DNA of 64,000 nt from Malachius bipustulatus (lineage: Eukaryota > Arthropoda > Insecta > Coleoptera > Melyridae): contig OU342630.1 in the NCBI GenBank assembly GCA_910589415.1, positions 81,402,186-81,466,185 of the forward strand, given 5' to 3'. Positions within the stretch are counted from its first letter, which is position 1. Each line of letters begins with the position of its first letter. The notes under the pieces were generated by a model. The model ran no database searches, was not told where the DNA came from, and was given only the letters and a program-made list of their open reading frames with translations. Shown piece after piece: positions 33,415-44,799 of this stretch. A program made the translations under genes and the position numbers.

Positions 33415-34545
33415 TTCAACCAAATAATGATTTTTTAAATTTCAAATAACTTTAATAGTTAAAATAATTTGAATAAGGTGATATGAATATAAAATAATAA
33501 TAGTTCGATCATGATTGTGAAGATCGAAAATATAGAAAATTGGTATATTAGAAAAGTACTACTAGAACAGTAGAGTGCTTGCATTTTTATTTTTGTAAAT
33601 AAAAAAATCTATAATAATGTATAATAAACGACTTGAAGGGATTCCTATATAATATACAAATATATTGCAGATGAAAATACAAATGTTGCTCGCCGTATTT
33701 TACCACAATCAAAGATTTTCGCCACATCCAACACCCACAACCCCTCCTTTGTCTATGTTTTCGAAGACATCAAAAGTTTTATGTCGCAGCATCTTTCTAG
33801 TGTGGACGTATTGTTTTCTTCTTGGCAGCGATTATCGACCTTTTTTTATAACATTTTGTGATCATTGTCAATATTAATGACAATGAAAAGAAGTGTCAAA
33901 AAAAGGCGAAGAAAGAAAGTATACATATTACAAATGATCGATGTGATATGAGCAAATGAAAACGAAACTATACTGAAGTTTACACAGGATGTTGAAAAAA
34001 AAATCATGTCCGGCGATTGATCGGTAAAATTGTAAACTATCAGAAATTTTTCATTTTACAGATTCACTCTCAGACATTAATTTTTTCAAGCCCTGCTGCC
34101 TAAATTATGTTTCCGTTCGCTCATATATCTACGATTTATTGATTCACATACAAAATTTGTTTTTTATTTTTTCTTCGCTTTTTTTTCTTTCCTTTCATTG
34201 TTATTGATGAATCAGTCATGATCATACGACATAATCGTGATCATATTATAAGCAGAGTCGAGGTCCATACTAGAATGATACTGCAGAGCAAATCTCTTTG
34301 ATGTCTTCGAAAAAACCGACAACGAACGGGTTGCCTGTGTTGGATGTGGCGAAAAATTTTGATTGTGGTAATAAGCGGCGAGACCGTATTGTTTTCAATT
34401 ATTTCCAAGGAATAAAATTCTACCTCTTCATTTACACTATAAATAAATAAGAAAACTAGCAGAATCATAGATAGAGTGGCTAGTTTTGAACTTCAAACCT
34501 ATATGTACTTATTGTAATAAAAAAAAATTACGGAAACGTTACACT
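33415..34545. other. Intron and E15 3'UTR
   Basis: AT-rich. An inverted similarity links about 33700-33880 with about 34250-34400 (TTTCGCCACATCCAACAC / GTGTTGGATGTGGCGAAA), so another decayed foldback is present. No gene. Confidence 0.45.
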
Positions 34546-34733
34546 TTAGGAATCTACATTATGAATACGTTTGAGATGAGCTAGAACATGCGTCTTTTGA
34601 TAACCCGCATAATCACAATACAAGCATTGGAATGTTCTTCCTTTTCCGCATTCATACTTTTTATGTCTGCACAAATTCGGTTGATGATGGTAACGTTTCC
34701 CACAACTATCACAGGCATATTTCTTCGTCATTT
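34546..34733 (-). CDS. lola: lola alternative 3' terminal exon E15
   Basis: Acceptor TTTTTTTCAG, then AA ATG ACG AAG: the two bases AA complete the split codon, and the ATG is internal. 61 residues plus TAA-type stop ending at 34546. Finger 1 C2HC (CDSC, RYHHQPNLCRH, HKKYEC); finger 2 C2H2 (CLYCDYAGYQKTH, HLKRIH), tail NVDS. It opens the older group E15-E22, which shares the CGKxY and YAGxxKxH motifs. Confidence 0.88.
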
Positions 34734-37700
34734 CTGAAAAAAAAAATATATCAGTAAAATAAACAAGCTTAAAGGTAAAACTATAAAAATGTTATAGAAA
34801 TAATCCATCACATTATTGGAAAATGTGGTAAAGAACAGCATAAAATCAAAAAAACGACTTCTGCCATTCAAATTTAGTTTGTAAATTACTAAAACAAATC
34901 TTGCCTAGTGAAAGACTTCACACTAAAATTTGACAATTTTCTGGACGCCAATAGGAAAGTCGATTATAATAAATTATTAGATATTAAAATGTAATTTTTA
35001 ATCGTAAACATTTTATATTTGGTGATGTGACACAAATCACCCAATAATTCCAACATTTAATTGATGGAAATAAGGAAATACATAACAACACTCAGGGATG
35101 TTTTCAATCACGCATGACACTAAGGCTGTGAACTTAAAAGCTTCCTGACCGAATATCCCTCTGGGATTGAAAAATGCCTCATCATTTTATGTCAATTTTC
35201 TCAAGCACGTTTGATATTTGACGGTAACAGACCTCCGCCCTCTTGTTGTGATAAAATTATCTCGTGCATTATCAATGTTTTAGGGATATTATAGCTGATA
35301 ATATCCTTGGTTTTGCGCAATAGACGAAGAGCATTATATTGATTTCTACGATAATTATCACAGTCTTTATTTGGTTTGGTTTGTTATGTATATATAAAAT
35401 TATGAAAAAAAAACTCAGTTGTCAAGGACCAATGCACTTACAAAACTATTCTTAGGATCAAAAGATGAAGTTTGAAAAGTAAAATTTTAGTGTCTCTTAA
35501 AAATCGAAAACGCTTTATTCGAACTTCATTATTCACATTAGGCATTTCCACTTTATTTTCGATTAATCTTCACTAAATTCAAACTTCATAAGGGTCACTT
35601 TCATATGGCAGAAATTGGAGAATTTGTAATGTCAGTTATGACGTTGATGTATTATGTATGTCATATCATTTTTATGAAGTTGACCAGTGTTAGTGTCATA
35701 ATATGTAAAATTAAAGTTACTTTAAAACTTATGAAACATTGCTTTTAATAACTGTTTAAATTAAGTGACTTGAAGTTAAAGTGGCTTAACATTATGAAAT
35801 TAATAAGAAATAAGAAAAAATCTGGAATTAACAAAACTTTTCTTATTGAGTCTTAAATTATTTTTTCAGTAATCCATATGTTATAAATCAAACTCTGGAA
35901 AAGAAAAATACCAACTATTTATAAGAAATAAAGTTTATTTCAAATTTATATAATTTTACATAACTTTATGAAAAAATAGGAGACATCTCTATGTCTATAC
36001 ATAAATAATATTCTTTTTTTTATAAATAAATTTTTTTTCGTTCAACATAGACTTAGTCAAGATACTATAATACTATAAAATTAATAAATTCCCTAATAAA
36101 TCGTACGATTAGGTACCATTCTAAATAATAATTATTATTTTATCACTATCTAATTTGTATTTTTTCAATTATGCTTATTTTAGAGTTATTAACAAAAATT
36201 ACACAATAACAAACTTAATAAGAATAAGAAAAGAGGTGAGAAGAGTCTGGTGAGAAAAACATTTCTAAACAAACTGAGAAAAACAAATTAAGGATTACGA
36301 GTATATTACCTTATGAAAAATAAGAAAACTAACAACTAAAAAAATAAAAAACCACGATAATAAAGTCTAATTTGAAATAAGCTCAAGTGGGAAAACGTCA
36401 TTGTCCTATTATTGAATTTTCAAATTTGGTTTCGAATATCGTCATTTATCTCTTGTGGTTTAATTAAATTGAATCAATTTCACTTGATAACATGACCAGT
36501 TTATCATGTTCAGGACTTATTTGCATTTTGATTTTTTTAATATGCCTAGTCTTAATAAAGTTGGTATAAGATATTCTTTAAAAAATAAAGAAGTTTTCTA
36601 TCATCTGAAACTAATAAAAATGTTCTGTTTATACTCCTTAAGGATACTTTAAAACACATTCGAGTCAATAACATCATAAATAACCATCTCCATTTAACAT
36701 TACAACTAATAATAAACAGAATAACATAAACATTCCTATTATATCTAATAAAAAATAGTTCCTTTATAACTTAATAATAAAACATAATAACACTTTATAA
36801 CATATTATTACAATATACGACTAAATCGAAAATAATTTTTTTCAAGATATTCAAGATTTAGTATTTTTGTTTTGTTTTCAATTAATTTTGAAAAAAAAAG
36901 TCAAAAGCAACCCTTTAAGAAAACGGAAAAATTAATAATCAGTATGCGCAAGTCCTATAGAAAGAGGTGTATCAAACCAATAAAAATACTGATTTGAATG
37001 GAGTTTTGTTTAAAATATTAAAAAAGAAATAATGTCACTTTCCTTTCAAAATTCTTGAATCAATTCTGCTGCTCATGGATGAGATTCAAAATATTAGATT
37101 TCAGGTATGCTAATAGTACCTAAGTTATGTTTAATGCCTAATCCTGATCTATGACCTTTTGATGTCGAAATAGACTGGAAATGACACTTTTTCAATTTTA
37201 TTTATTATCAAAGTCGAAAAATTTCATCTTTTCCCAAACAAACTGCACCAAATTTACAAAAAGAAAAAAGAAACGGTTTTAGCTGAGCAACATTGAAAAA
37301 TACTGTTTTTTCCACTAAATAATATTGTATGTTTATGCTAGTCCATAAAATATGGACCAAGTTCGAATCACAATACGAAAGAAAATTAAAATAATGGATT
37401 GAGTGATAAGATACTTTTAGCATGACGAAACAACAACTATTAATGTTCCACCTAATTTTTGCCCATTTTAGGTTCGTCTAGAAAAATACGTCCGCCTTGA
37501 ATATTGTTATCATATCAACAAAGACTCTTCTATAATTCCGTAACCCTTAAATTATAATAGCTTATGAACTAATTATTTGTACATGCTTATAGAAAAACTT
37601 TTAATGATATAATAAATTAATACATATAATAATAAGTTTTATAAAACAATTTCAAAATAGACATTGATCGAATGAAGAAGAAACTGAACATTTGTAAAGC

Positions 37701-37828
37701 TTTGTTGGTCTCATTTTTATTCTAATTATCCTTGAATAAATTATAGTTGGCAGTGAAAGCGAATGTTTCTTATTAATAAGCAACCAAATGCCACAGTTTA
37801 ATAAAACATTTATAAATAAAGCTTCGTG
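34734..37828. other. Long AT-rich intron between E16 and E15
   Basis: 3.1 kb without finger-coding exons or a recognisable gene. It is among the most AT-rich stretches of the window. The E16 3'UTR should be at its right end. Confidence 0.4.
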
Positions 37829-38052
37829 TTATTGTCCAGCATAGACGTTTGTGAGAACCTTTGGGAATTTTCCAGGATGTCTTCTGCTCATATGAGTGAC
37901 GACATGAACTTTCTGATACCCAGCGTAAGGACAATGAGGACAACAGAATTTCCTTTTCCGTTCGCATTCGAATTTCTTGTGTTTCTGCAAGTTCTTGCGG
38001 TGCAAATATTGCTTTCCACAGTGACAAACGTGGTAAACTGTATCATCCAAAA
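37829..38052 (-). CDS. lola: lola alternative 3' terminal exon E16, finger 1 has C-x-C spacing
   Basis: Acceptor AATTTCCAG, then TT TTG GAT GAT. 73 residues plus stop. Finger 1 reads YHVCHCGKQY: the residue three before the second Cys, where the sisters have the first Cys, is Val, and a Cys sits one place nearer, so the pair is C-x1-C instead of C-x2-C; HKKFEC completes it. Finger 2 C2H2 is normal (CPHCPYAGYQKVH, HMSRRH), followed by PGKFPKVLTNVYAGQ. The exon is open and well preserved, so the altered spacing may be functional or a tolerated defect. Confidence 0.86.
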
Positions 38053-38548
38053 CTGGAAATTGTTTGTTATTTAATTTTTTTCATAAAGAATGCGTGCACT
38101 TAACCTTTCAAGGTAAACTTAGGTATACCCTGTACCAACCGAAGAATATATACAAGAGATGTTGGAAATAATTAAGAATATGCAATATTAATTAAATGTT
38201 AAATAATGCGGCTATGCTTCAAACTAAAATAAATGGAAATTTATTTTATTAACATTAGAAAACCTGATTACCTATTATTATAGTTACTATTGGTTAGTAT
38301 TTTGAACTGTCGAAAATTGACCAATAAAATTTCTTATTAAAAGGTAATAGTTTCATGTATATCTGAATGCAGTTAGTTGAATTAATAGAACAACCACTTG
38401 TAGGTGTAGGTCCATATCTCTATTTTTAAGACATAAAAAAATAAAACGCAATAAAAATATAAGTGCCAGTATTTATTAATGAAAACAAACACAAATATTC
38501 GTACATAATATTATCATAACAAGTTGAAGTATTAGTTAAGTTAAATAG
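38053..38548. other. Intron between E17 and E16
   Basis: AT-rich; includes the E17 3'UTR. Nothing else seen. Confidence 0.4.
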
Positions 38549-38739
38549 TCAATAATGTCGCGTGTGTTTTTTAAATATGTGTTGATCGAGATGACTTTTT
38601 TGAAATCCAGCATAGGGGCAATGGGGACATTTAAAATTACGGGTCCCTTTGCATTCCAATCGCTGATGTCTTCGCATATTCTGCCGGAAACTGTACCTTT
38701 TCCCGCAATCAGTACAAGTATAAGAATCTTCACGCGCTG
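38549..38739 (-). CDS. lola: lola alternative 3' terminal exon E17
   Basis: Acceptor TTTTTTGTAG, then CA GCG CGT GAA. 62 residues plus TGA. Finger 1 C2HC (CTDC, RYSFRQNMRRH, HQRLEC); finger 2 C2H2 (CPHCPYAGFQKSH, HIFKKH), short tail TRHY. The AREDSYTC lead is like that of E18 (KSGRIIYTC). The minus-strand frame must be read from the acceptor; the overlapping frames in this place on either strand are shadows. Confidence 0.87.
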
Positions 38740-40765
38740 CTACAAAAAACGTCTATTAATTAATTAATAAGTAAATAATCTATTTTAGTTTTCAGGCATA
38801 ATATTCGCGAACTGACCTGATAGTTTTTCCCAAATTTGCTTCTGGGAAATTTGATTATTTATTATTATTATAAGGAAAATTTATTATTTCATGACAACAA
38901 ACAATAGTCATTTCACTCTGGTAAGAAAGAGCTCAAGCCAGGCTTCGCCCACTTAATAAATAAGTTTACCGGTTTTTGAGTTTCGAGTTAGACCTGTCCA
39001 ACCAATTAAGAATTGAGACCCCACTCCCTTGTAGGAGGTGAGGGGTGTTACGGAAGGTCTAAATTAGGGGCAAAAGATGTCAGCAACACCATAATGCCAC
39101 TCACTCGCAAGAAGTGAAGGTTGTGAAAGCACGCGCGGAAATAACTAGCGAGAAGGGTCGAAAAAAAAACCGTTTTTGGCTCTTGCATTTCGTAAGCATT
39201 GGCTATCAACATTTTGATCTTGTCCTTCACCACTGGCTTTATGTGGATTGGTGGCTGGCGAAAGAAAAATGAATCGCCCTGCATCCTTCACCCCTTGCGA
39301 GGAAGAGTCACTCTCCACCAAACAACTTCTAACGACTCGTTGACACCTACCATGAGAAAGAGCGGAAAAATATAATTTTTACCCTTTTCCTACCCACGCC
39401 ACTGGCTTTCCTGGGTAGCAGGTGCATCCCTATACCAGCGCTCGTTGCGTTAAAAAGAAATGAATATATAGGCGAACTTAGGCCATTAGAAACAAGAGCG
39501 TTCCAGCGGGCTCAGCGATGGGTGAAGAACGCAAAAACACAATAATGTGGCCAAACAGTCGTGTAGGTGTATAATTTCTCTGCGGTCTCAGTGCTTCAGA
39601 GACGCTACTTTTGAGATCACCCTCATATATACAAAACGTATCTGTGACCTCATAGCTTAGATAAACGGGTTGGAAAGCTTGAAAAGTTGCTGAAAAGTGC
39701 CACTTTAGAGTTTCCGAGTTGAAGCGATTGTTTAAAAAATAAAACAGATACAGTTACACTGTCAAAATTCGATGTTACTTTTCGATGTGCACAAGTTTGA
39801 ATGCTTTAATTTCAAATTTATTTAGCTGCATGTAAAATACTCAACTTGTAACAAAACTAGTAACTTAAATAGGAATAATACAAAAAAAAAACGCAATGCA
39901 ATGAGCAGCATTTTCCCACTTTACTGCATTTCATGCGTTGAGTAAAGATCAAAACATTGTCAAAAAATAATATTTTAAAGCCTGATAGGTGAAAGACGTA
40001 AGTTTCCGTTAAGCAACTTTGAGAATTGTTAACTGGAATTTGAATTTTACTGCTTATTGACAACTATATTTGTTAAAAGTACGGCAAAAATTTAATGGAT
40101 TGTTACTTGGATTATTCTCAGAATATTTTGATATTTAATTATTTTTGATAAAACGCTTTGTTTTGTAGATACAGATTGATCAAGTATTTCGAAAAAAAAA
40201 AATCTTGTATTTTTAACATTATTAATATGTAACAGAAGTAGTACAGAAGTGGTATAGGCAGGCATCACAAATAAAATCAGTTTAAACGTGATCCTTTTGA
40301 ATCTGTAAAAAAAATACACTGAAGTTAAGCTGTTGTAAAAACGCATTTTGGATATTTTTGCTGTAATCAGTAATCTCAGAATGTAAGTGTTAGTGCGCCA
40401 TCTTTCTATTTCAGCTACATTAATGATAATTTTTAAATTCCAAAATTGTTTCTTTTTACTTGATCGCCTTGTGCCTGCGGTACTACGCAGCTCTTCAAAA
40501 ATAATTACCTAAAAACAAAATGTGTCTAAAATAATAAATTCATGGGATAACCCCTTGAATTTTTGCCGTACGTTTAACAAACACAAATTCTTCAATGTTT
40601 ACAAACTCTCAAGTCACAGGAATAAATTAATGGATACAATCGTGTTCCAAGAATATAAAAAAAATTAATGTAGGTACCTATGTTAATGAAACTATAGACA
40701 TATAATCAAATCGAATAATATTATAATGTTAGGTAAAACCGGTAATGCCGTTTTTCGTGAATTTT
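38740..40765. other. Intron with a GC-richer repeat-like stretch at about 38930-39500
   Basis: The 38930-39500 part is clearly less AT-rich (for example CCCCACTCCCTTGTAGGAGG, CACCCCTTGCGAGGAAG) and looks like a fragment of a dispersed element, perhaps a retroelement, but no domain can be read. The remainder is AT-rich and empty. Confidence 0.35.
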
Positions 40766-40934
40766 ACAGATGTGTTTCTAAAGATGTATCTTTTGAAAAG
40801 CAGCGTAAGGGACCAATGCCCACCCTTATAGTTGCGATTTCCTTTGCATTCAAAGTGTCTATGCCTGTTGAGAGTACCACGATAACTGTACATTTTCCCG
40901 CAAACGTGTCAAATATTAAATCTGCTCCATTTAG
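40766..40934 (-). pseudogene. Degenerate lola terminal exon (pseudo-exon)
   Basis: An acceptor (TATTGCAG) and the CT that completes the split codon are kept, and the sequence aligns to E18 along its length (GGGAAAATGTAC, GGT.CTCAACAGGCAT, GAATGCAAAGGAAATCG). But a TGA lies at 40909-40911, the first Cys of finger 1 is lost with one codon deleted nearby, the first Cys of finger 2 is lost, and a one-base shift after CATTG breaks the frame of finger 2. It cannot encode a finger pair. E18 is its closest relative and lies 240 bases away, so it is a dead tandem copy. Confidence 0.82.
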
Positions 40935-41175
40935 CTGCAATAGAATTCAATAATATAGAACGAGAATAAACAATCAATTGTCGAGAATTTTTTAGTCACA
41001 GAAATCAAAATCACAGAAAATAAAATAAATTATCAAAATACATTTTTGTTTAAATGAATGTCACTTTAATTGTTAAATTAGATACAAAAGCAAATCTAAC
41101 CGAGGATATGAAAATAACTCGTCCTTTACAGTGATAAATTTATATTAACAATAATAAAGAGGTGGATAAATCCTT
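40935..41175. other. Short intron between E18 and the pseudo-exon
   Basis: AT-rich, includes the E18 3'UTR. Confidence 0.4.
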
Positions 41176-41375
41176 TTAATTTGATGAAAGATTTTTATGA
41201 ATGTTACTCATGTGTTGCTTGAGGTGAGTTTTTCGGAAACCGGCATATGAGCAAAGTTGGCACTTGAAGTTTCGATTTCCTTTGCATTCAAAATACAAAT
41301 GCCTGTTGAGATTACCACGACTAGAGTACATTTTCCCGCAATCGTCGCATGTATAAATTATTCTGCCAGATTTAG
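41176..41375 (-). CDS. lola: lola alternative 3' terminal exon E18
   Basis: Acceptor TATGTTACAG, then CT AAA TCT GGC. 65 residues plus TAA. Finger 1 C2HC (CDDC, MYSSRGNLNRH, HLYFEC); finger 2 C2H2 (CQLCSYAGFRKTH, HMSNIH), tail KNLSSN. All ligands are present. It is the functional sister of the pseudo-exon at 40766. Confidence 0.87.
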
Positions 41376-42092
41376 CTGTAACATAACTGTATGAATAGAC
41401 TGAAATTAAAAAGATATAAAAAATATAATAGTCCCATTAGATAGCATCTTAAAAAAAGAACAAAATTAAAATAATAAATTAAAAGAAAACTTTCAAGAGT
41501 TTTAAAGAATCATAAATTCGACTCTTTCGCGTCCGTTTATTCGAAGATGATTGAGCATGTGCTTGTCAAACGTACCTAACTTTTTTTTATAACGACGCGA
41601 AATTGATAAAAATATCACTGAACAAAAAAAAAGGTTCTTCAGCTACAGAAAACAACAAAGGTATATCTTCGTGTCTACACACACAATAATTATATAATAT
41701 TTAAAAATAAAAAGGTTTAAAAACATTTATTTTAACATCTAGTGAATATAAGAATACAGTTAGTGTTAAACCTATTATTTGTAACTTAAATTACTTATAA
41801 CTTATGACTAATACAACTTGAGATAGTTAGAAAGAAAATATAAATCTATCATAAAAAAAACCAGGCCGCAGCATAATTTGGATGCTGCGTGTTTAATAAG
41901 CCTACACCGCTACATCGAAAATGTTGTGAAACATTAATGTGAAAAAAAAACTACCATTTTCCTCCCTTACTTAACCTTATTAACAATTCCAGTCTAGAAA
42001 ATTACCCCATGCAACAATGATAATTATTATTAATACGGATACAACACATTAACCATATACCCGTATAGCTTATCTACATCAAAACTTAAAAA
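41376..42092. other. Intron between E19 and E18
   Basis: AT-rich, no gene or repeat recognised; the right end is the E19 3'UTR. Confidence 0.4.
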
Positions 42093-42352
42093 TTACATCT
42101 CCTGATAAGTAAATAATTCAGTTGTAACTTCATCAGTTGGTGCATCATTTTCTTCCAAACTATAAAATTTATCAATGTGCTTCCTCTTCAAGTGACTGAC
42201 CAAATGATGTTTCAAATAACCGGCATAGCTACAATAATAACATTGAAAATTACGAAGTTTTTTACATTCGTATTTCTGATGCTTATGTAAGCTGTGCACA
42301 TGGACATACTGTTTACCACAATCTTCGCACTGGTATCGTTTACTGCTTTTTC
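42093..42352 (-). CDS. lola: lola alternative 3' terminal exon E19, long acidic tail
   Basis: Acceptor TTTTTTAG, then GA AAA AGC AGT. 85 residues plus TAA, longer than its neighbours. Finger 1 C2HC (CEDC, QYVHVHSLHKH, HQKYEC); finger 2 C2H2 (CYYCSYAGYLKHH, HLKRKH). After it comes a 30-residue acidic tail (SLEENDAPTDEVTTELFTYQ) that could act as an interaction surface. An ATG-like start inside finger 1 is not the true start: coding begins at the acceptor. Confidence 0.88.
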
Positions 42353-42973
42353 CTAAAAAAATTGTATATTGTTAAAGAGCGAAGAAGTGTTTTTTGAAGT
42401 AATTTTTCATAAATCGGTTCAAAAAAAAAAAACTAAATAATAAATCTAACTATAATACACGTGACAATGTAAAAATTAAAATCGGGTAAATACCTATAGC
42501 ATTTAAAAAGAAAAAATATAATGAAATTGTTTTAATAGTTTATTCCGTATTACTAAGCAACATACAAAAGATTATAATAACTATTTACTATTTGATTTTA
42601 TTTATTTCATATCTTTAATAATATAATGCCGTTCACTTATTAAAAAAGAATTGGGTTATGGTGTAGGGTGATAGAAATCACTGGGTATAACCGCTGTCAA
42701 TCACTTGCTGGAGTTGGGTTATGTCTCTTTTTTATGAGGTTGAAGTTTTATGACAACGAACAGGACATAGTTGCGAAATGGATTCTTGATATTTTTGCTA
42801 TTCTTCTTATTATCTTTACGTCTTTATGGACTTTTTATTTTGGAACCTTTAGTCACGTTATTTTATGATATTGCAATCTTTATCTAGAAAGCAAACTCGT
42901 CAAGTCTAATAAGCTTGCCATAAATTATAACATGAGAAAAAAAATTTATTGTATTTTGATATCTTAAAGGAAC

Positions 42974-43231
42974 TAATTGTAACGTTGGCCGGAGTAACGT
43001 TGTAACTTACATAATTTTTTGGAGTAATTTTTTCGATTCAGCACGTTTAAATGGGCAGAATGCTTCCACAAAGCTTTAATTTTTGCCTAATTTACCTTAA
43101 ATAATATTTAAACAATATTTCAAGAATCGCTAAATGAAAAAAACATTCCATTTAATAATGTTGCAAGGTACATTTTTTGAGTCTCATGTAAAAATGTAAG
43201 TTACAACGTTACTCCGACCAATGCTCCAATT
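42974..43231. mobile_element. MITE with 9-bp target duplication, nested in the transposon
   Basis: AAAGGAACT stands directly before (42965-42973) and after (43232-43240) an element with inverted ends AATTGTAACGTTGGCCGGAG and the complement of AATTGGAGCATTGGTCGGAG. The arms share GGAGTAACGTTGTAACTTAC. A 9-bp duplication suits a Mutator-like origin. No coding sequence. Confidence 0.85.
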
Positions 43232-43354
43232 AAAGGAACTCTTAATTATAAAATAGATCAAAAATTAGTAATTACGTATTTATTATTAAAAAATAGAACA
43301 TTAGGTAGGTACTGAATCGGCCAATCGGCTACGGTCATGGTGATTGGCGATCTT

Positions 43355-43958
43355 ATTATTGGTGCTGGCTGTTTGGATCCATTCTGGTAGATCCATGTTT
43401 CGTCCAGGTACACGAACGTTACATTTTCACTCGAATTTTGTATTTTCTTAGAAAGGTAATTTTGGATGCAACGACATGCTTTTGTTCACAAAGAATTTTG
43501 CGTCCGTTCACATATTCATATTTATAGCTGAGATATTTAAGAATTATAAATAAACTAGTTCTCCCCTTTTCAAAATCCAAATGTTTACGTTCGTCTTCCA
43601 AAAGTTTTCCTAAAGTAAAATGTTCGTTTTTCAAGTTATATTGCCAAATCAGTCGTTGCGAATCTTTCCGAAACGTAAAATTTTCATGATTATTGTCTGG
43701 TTTAGGTCGTCTGCCCAAAGGCTTAACTTCAAATTTATCCTGTTTAATTATTGTTTCAATCGCACTTACTGAATACTATAAAAGAGGAAAATTACGTAAC
43801 ATCATTTTATTAGGTGTACACTTAATAATACTTACACCCCAAATGTGTTTTACTTTCAATATGACTTGTCGTTCACTTACGTTGTCATTTTCAGATTTAA
43901 ATAACTTGAATGCCTTTTTTATACGAATTTTTTCTTCAATCGATATTAATTTCGGCAT
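43355..43958 (-). pseudogene. DDE transposase pseudogene of the surrounding transposon
   Basis: A helix-turn-helix-like N-terminus (MPKLISIEEKIRIKKAF) starts at 43958. A 60-base GT-AG intron (43776-43835) joins it in frame to the rest: YSVSAIETIIKQ, then GRRPKP and a long basic region. The frame hits TAA at 43419, but one base off the protein continues as FVYLDETWIYQNGSK, the expected catalytic-Asp region of a Tc1/mariner- or IS630-like transposase. So a one-base frameshift breaks it, and the C-terminal half is missing or unreadable below about 43320. The plus-strand frame at 43693-43986 is only its shadow. Confidence 0.75.
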
Positions 43959-44223
43959 TATGAAATTTATAATGTCAAAAAATTAATATTTATTTGACAG
44001 TTCGAGAGAAATTTGTCCGAATAAAAATTATCCTAGATAATCTACTAAAACTTCAATTAGACAACAAGGCTGTTAATCAGCTGAGGCAATTTGAGCGATT
44101 TGACAAGTGTCGGTGTTTACTTAACCTTCAATACCTCGATCAGCTGATATTGTCAATCAAGATCTAGGGAGTTTTCATTTTTGTAAACCTAAAAACAAAA
44201 GTTCATGGCCTACCAATGCTTTT

Positions 44224-44423
44224 TTAATATGTGAACGGCATATATCTACTATGTTTTCTTGCAACGTGTGATATAAGATGAGCTTTCTGATTTCCGGCAT
44301 ATGAACAAAGCGAGCAGGGAAAACTTCCTTTGGTTTTGCATTCTAGTCGTTGATGTAGTTTCATGCTCTGCTTGTACATATATCTTTTACCACAATCTGG
44401 GCACGCGTATGGCTTTTCAGACT
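44224..44423 (-). CDS. lola: lola alternative 3' terminal exon E20, C-terminus supplied by a transposon end
   Basis: Acceptor AAATTTTTAG, then AG TCT GAA AAG. 65 residues plus TAA. Finger 1 C2HC (CPDC, RYMYKQSMKLH, HQRLEC); finger 2 C2H2 (CSLCSYAGNQKAH, HVARKH), then SRYMPFTY. The final MPFTY and stop (44224-44241) lie exactly inside the right inverted repeat of the transposon at 42626. Its sister E21 ends HHVIKDTK instead. The fingers are intact, so the insertion changed the tail and the 3'UTR but left the DNA-binding part whole. The 3'UTR now runs into the transposon. Confidence 0.87.
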
Positions 44424-44589
44424 CTAAAAATTTGATTTCAGAAACTCAGCTCGAAAAAAAAGAATAATAAATGATGTAAAATGCACCAATTTTTATACCT
44501 ACATAAAGATGAAATGATTCATTAATCAGTGTAGAAAATTCACATGAAGATTCCTTGATAACTTTAAAAGTGGAAAGAGGCTCATTAAA
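44424..44589. other. Short intron sequence upstream of E20
   Basis: AT-rich; the acceptor region here resembles that of E21 (CTGAAATNAAATTTTTAG), which supports their tandem origin. Confidence 0.5.
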
Positions 44590-44799
44590 CAAATACTTGA
44601 GCTTTTCTTGGGATTTAGGTTCTAATTTTAATTTGCCACCATAGGTTCTTAGCAGAACAAATTATAAACCTTCGCTCAGCATACGATGCGAAGACTGAAG
44701 ACATGAAGGGTACCGTTTCGTCCTTATTATAACTCATCAGCATATCACATCAATGAGACCTACACTGCTACACCTACTATACGAAAGTTGAAAGTTATA

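Larger units (their letters stand above)
42626..44241. mobile_element. DNA transposon with matching terminal inverted repeats, decayed
   Basis: The left end ATGCCGTTCACTTATTAAAA at 42626 and the right end (complement ATGCCGTTCACATATTAAAA, ending at 44241) match over about 29 bases with two mismatches. Inside lie a broken transposase on the minus strand (43355-43958) and a nested MITE (42974-43231). The right repeat overlaps the last codons of lola exon E20. The target duplication is unclear because both flanks are AT repeats. Confidence 0.78.

Noticed and set aside
43693..43986. Plus-strand open frame of 97 codons
   Set aside because: It is antisense to the transposase pseudogene, whose minus-strand reading has recognisable motifs.
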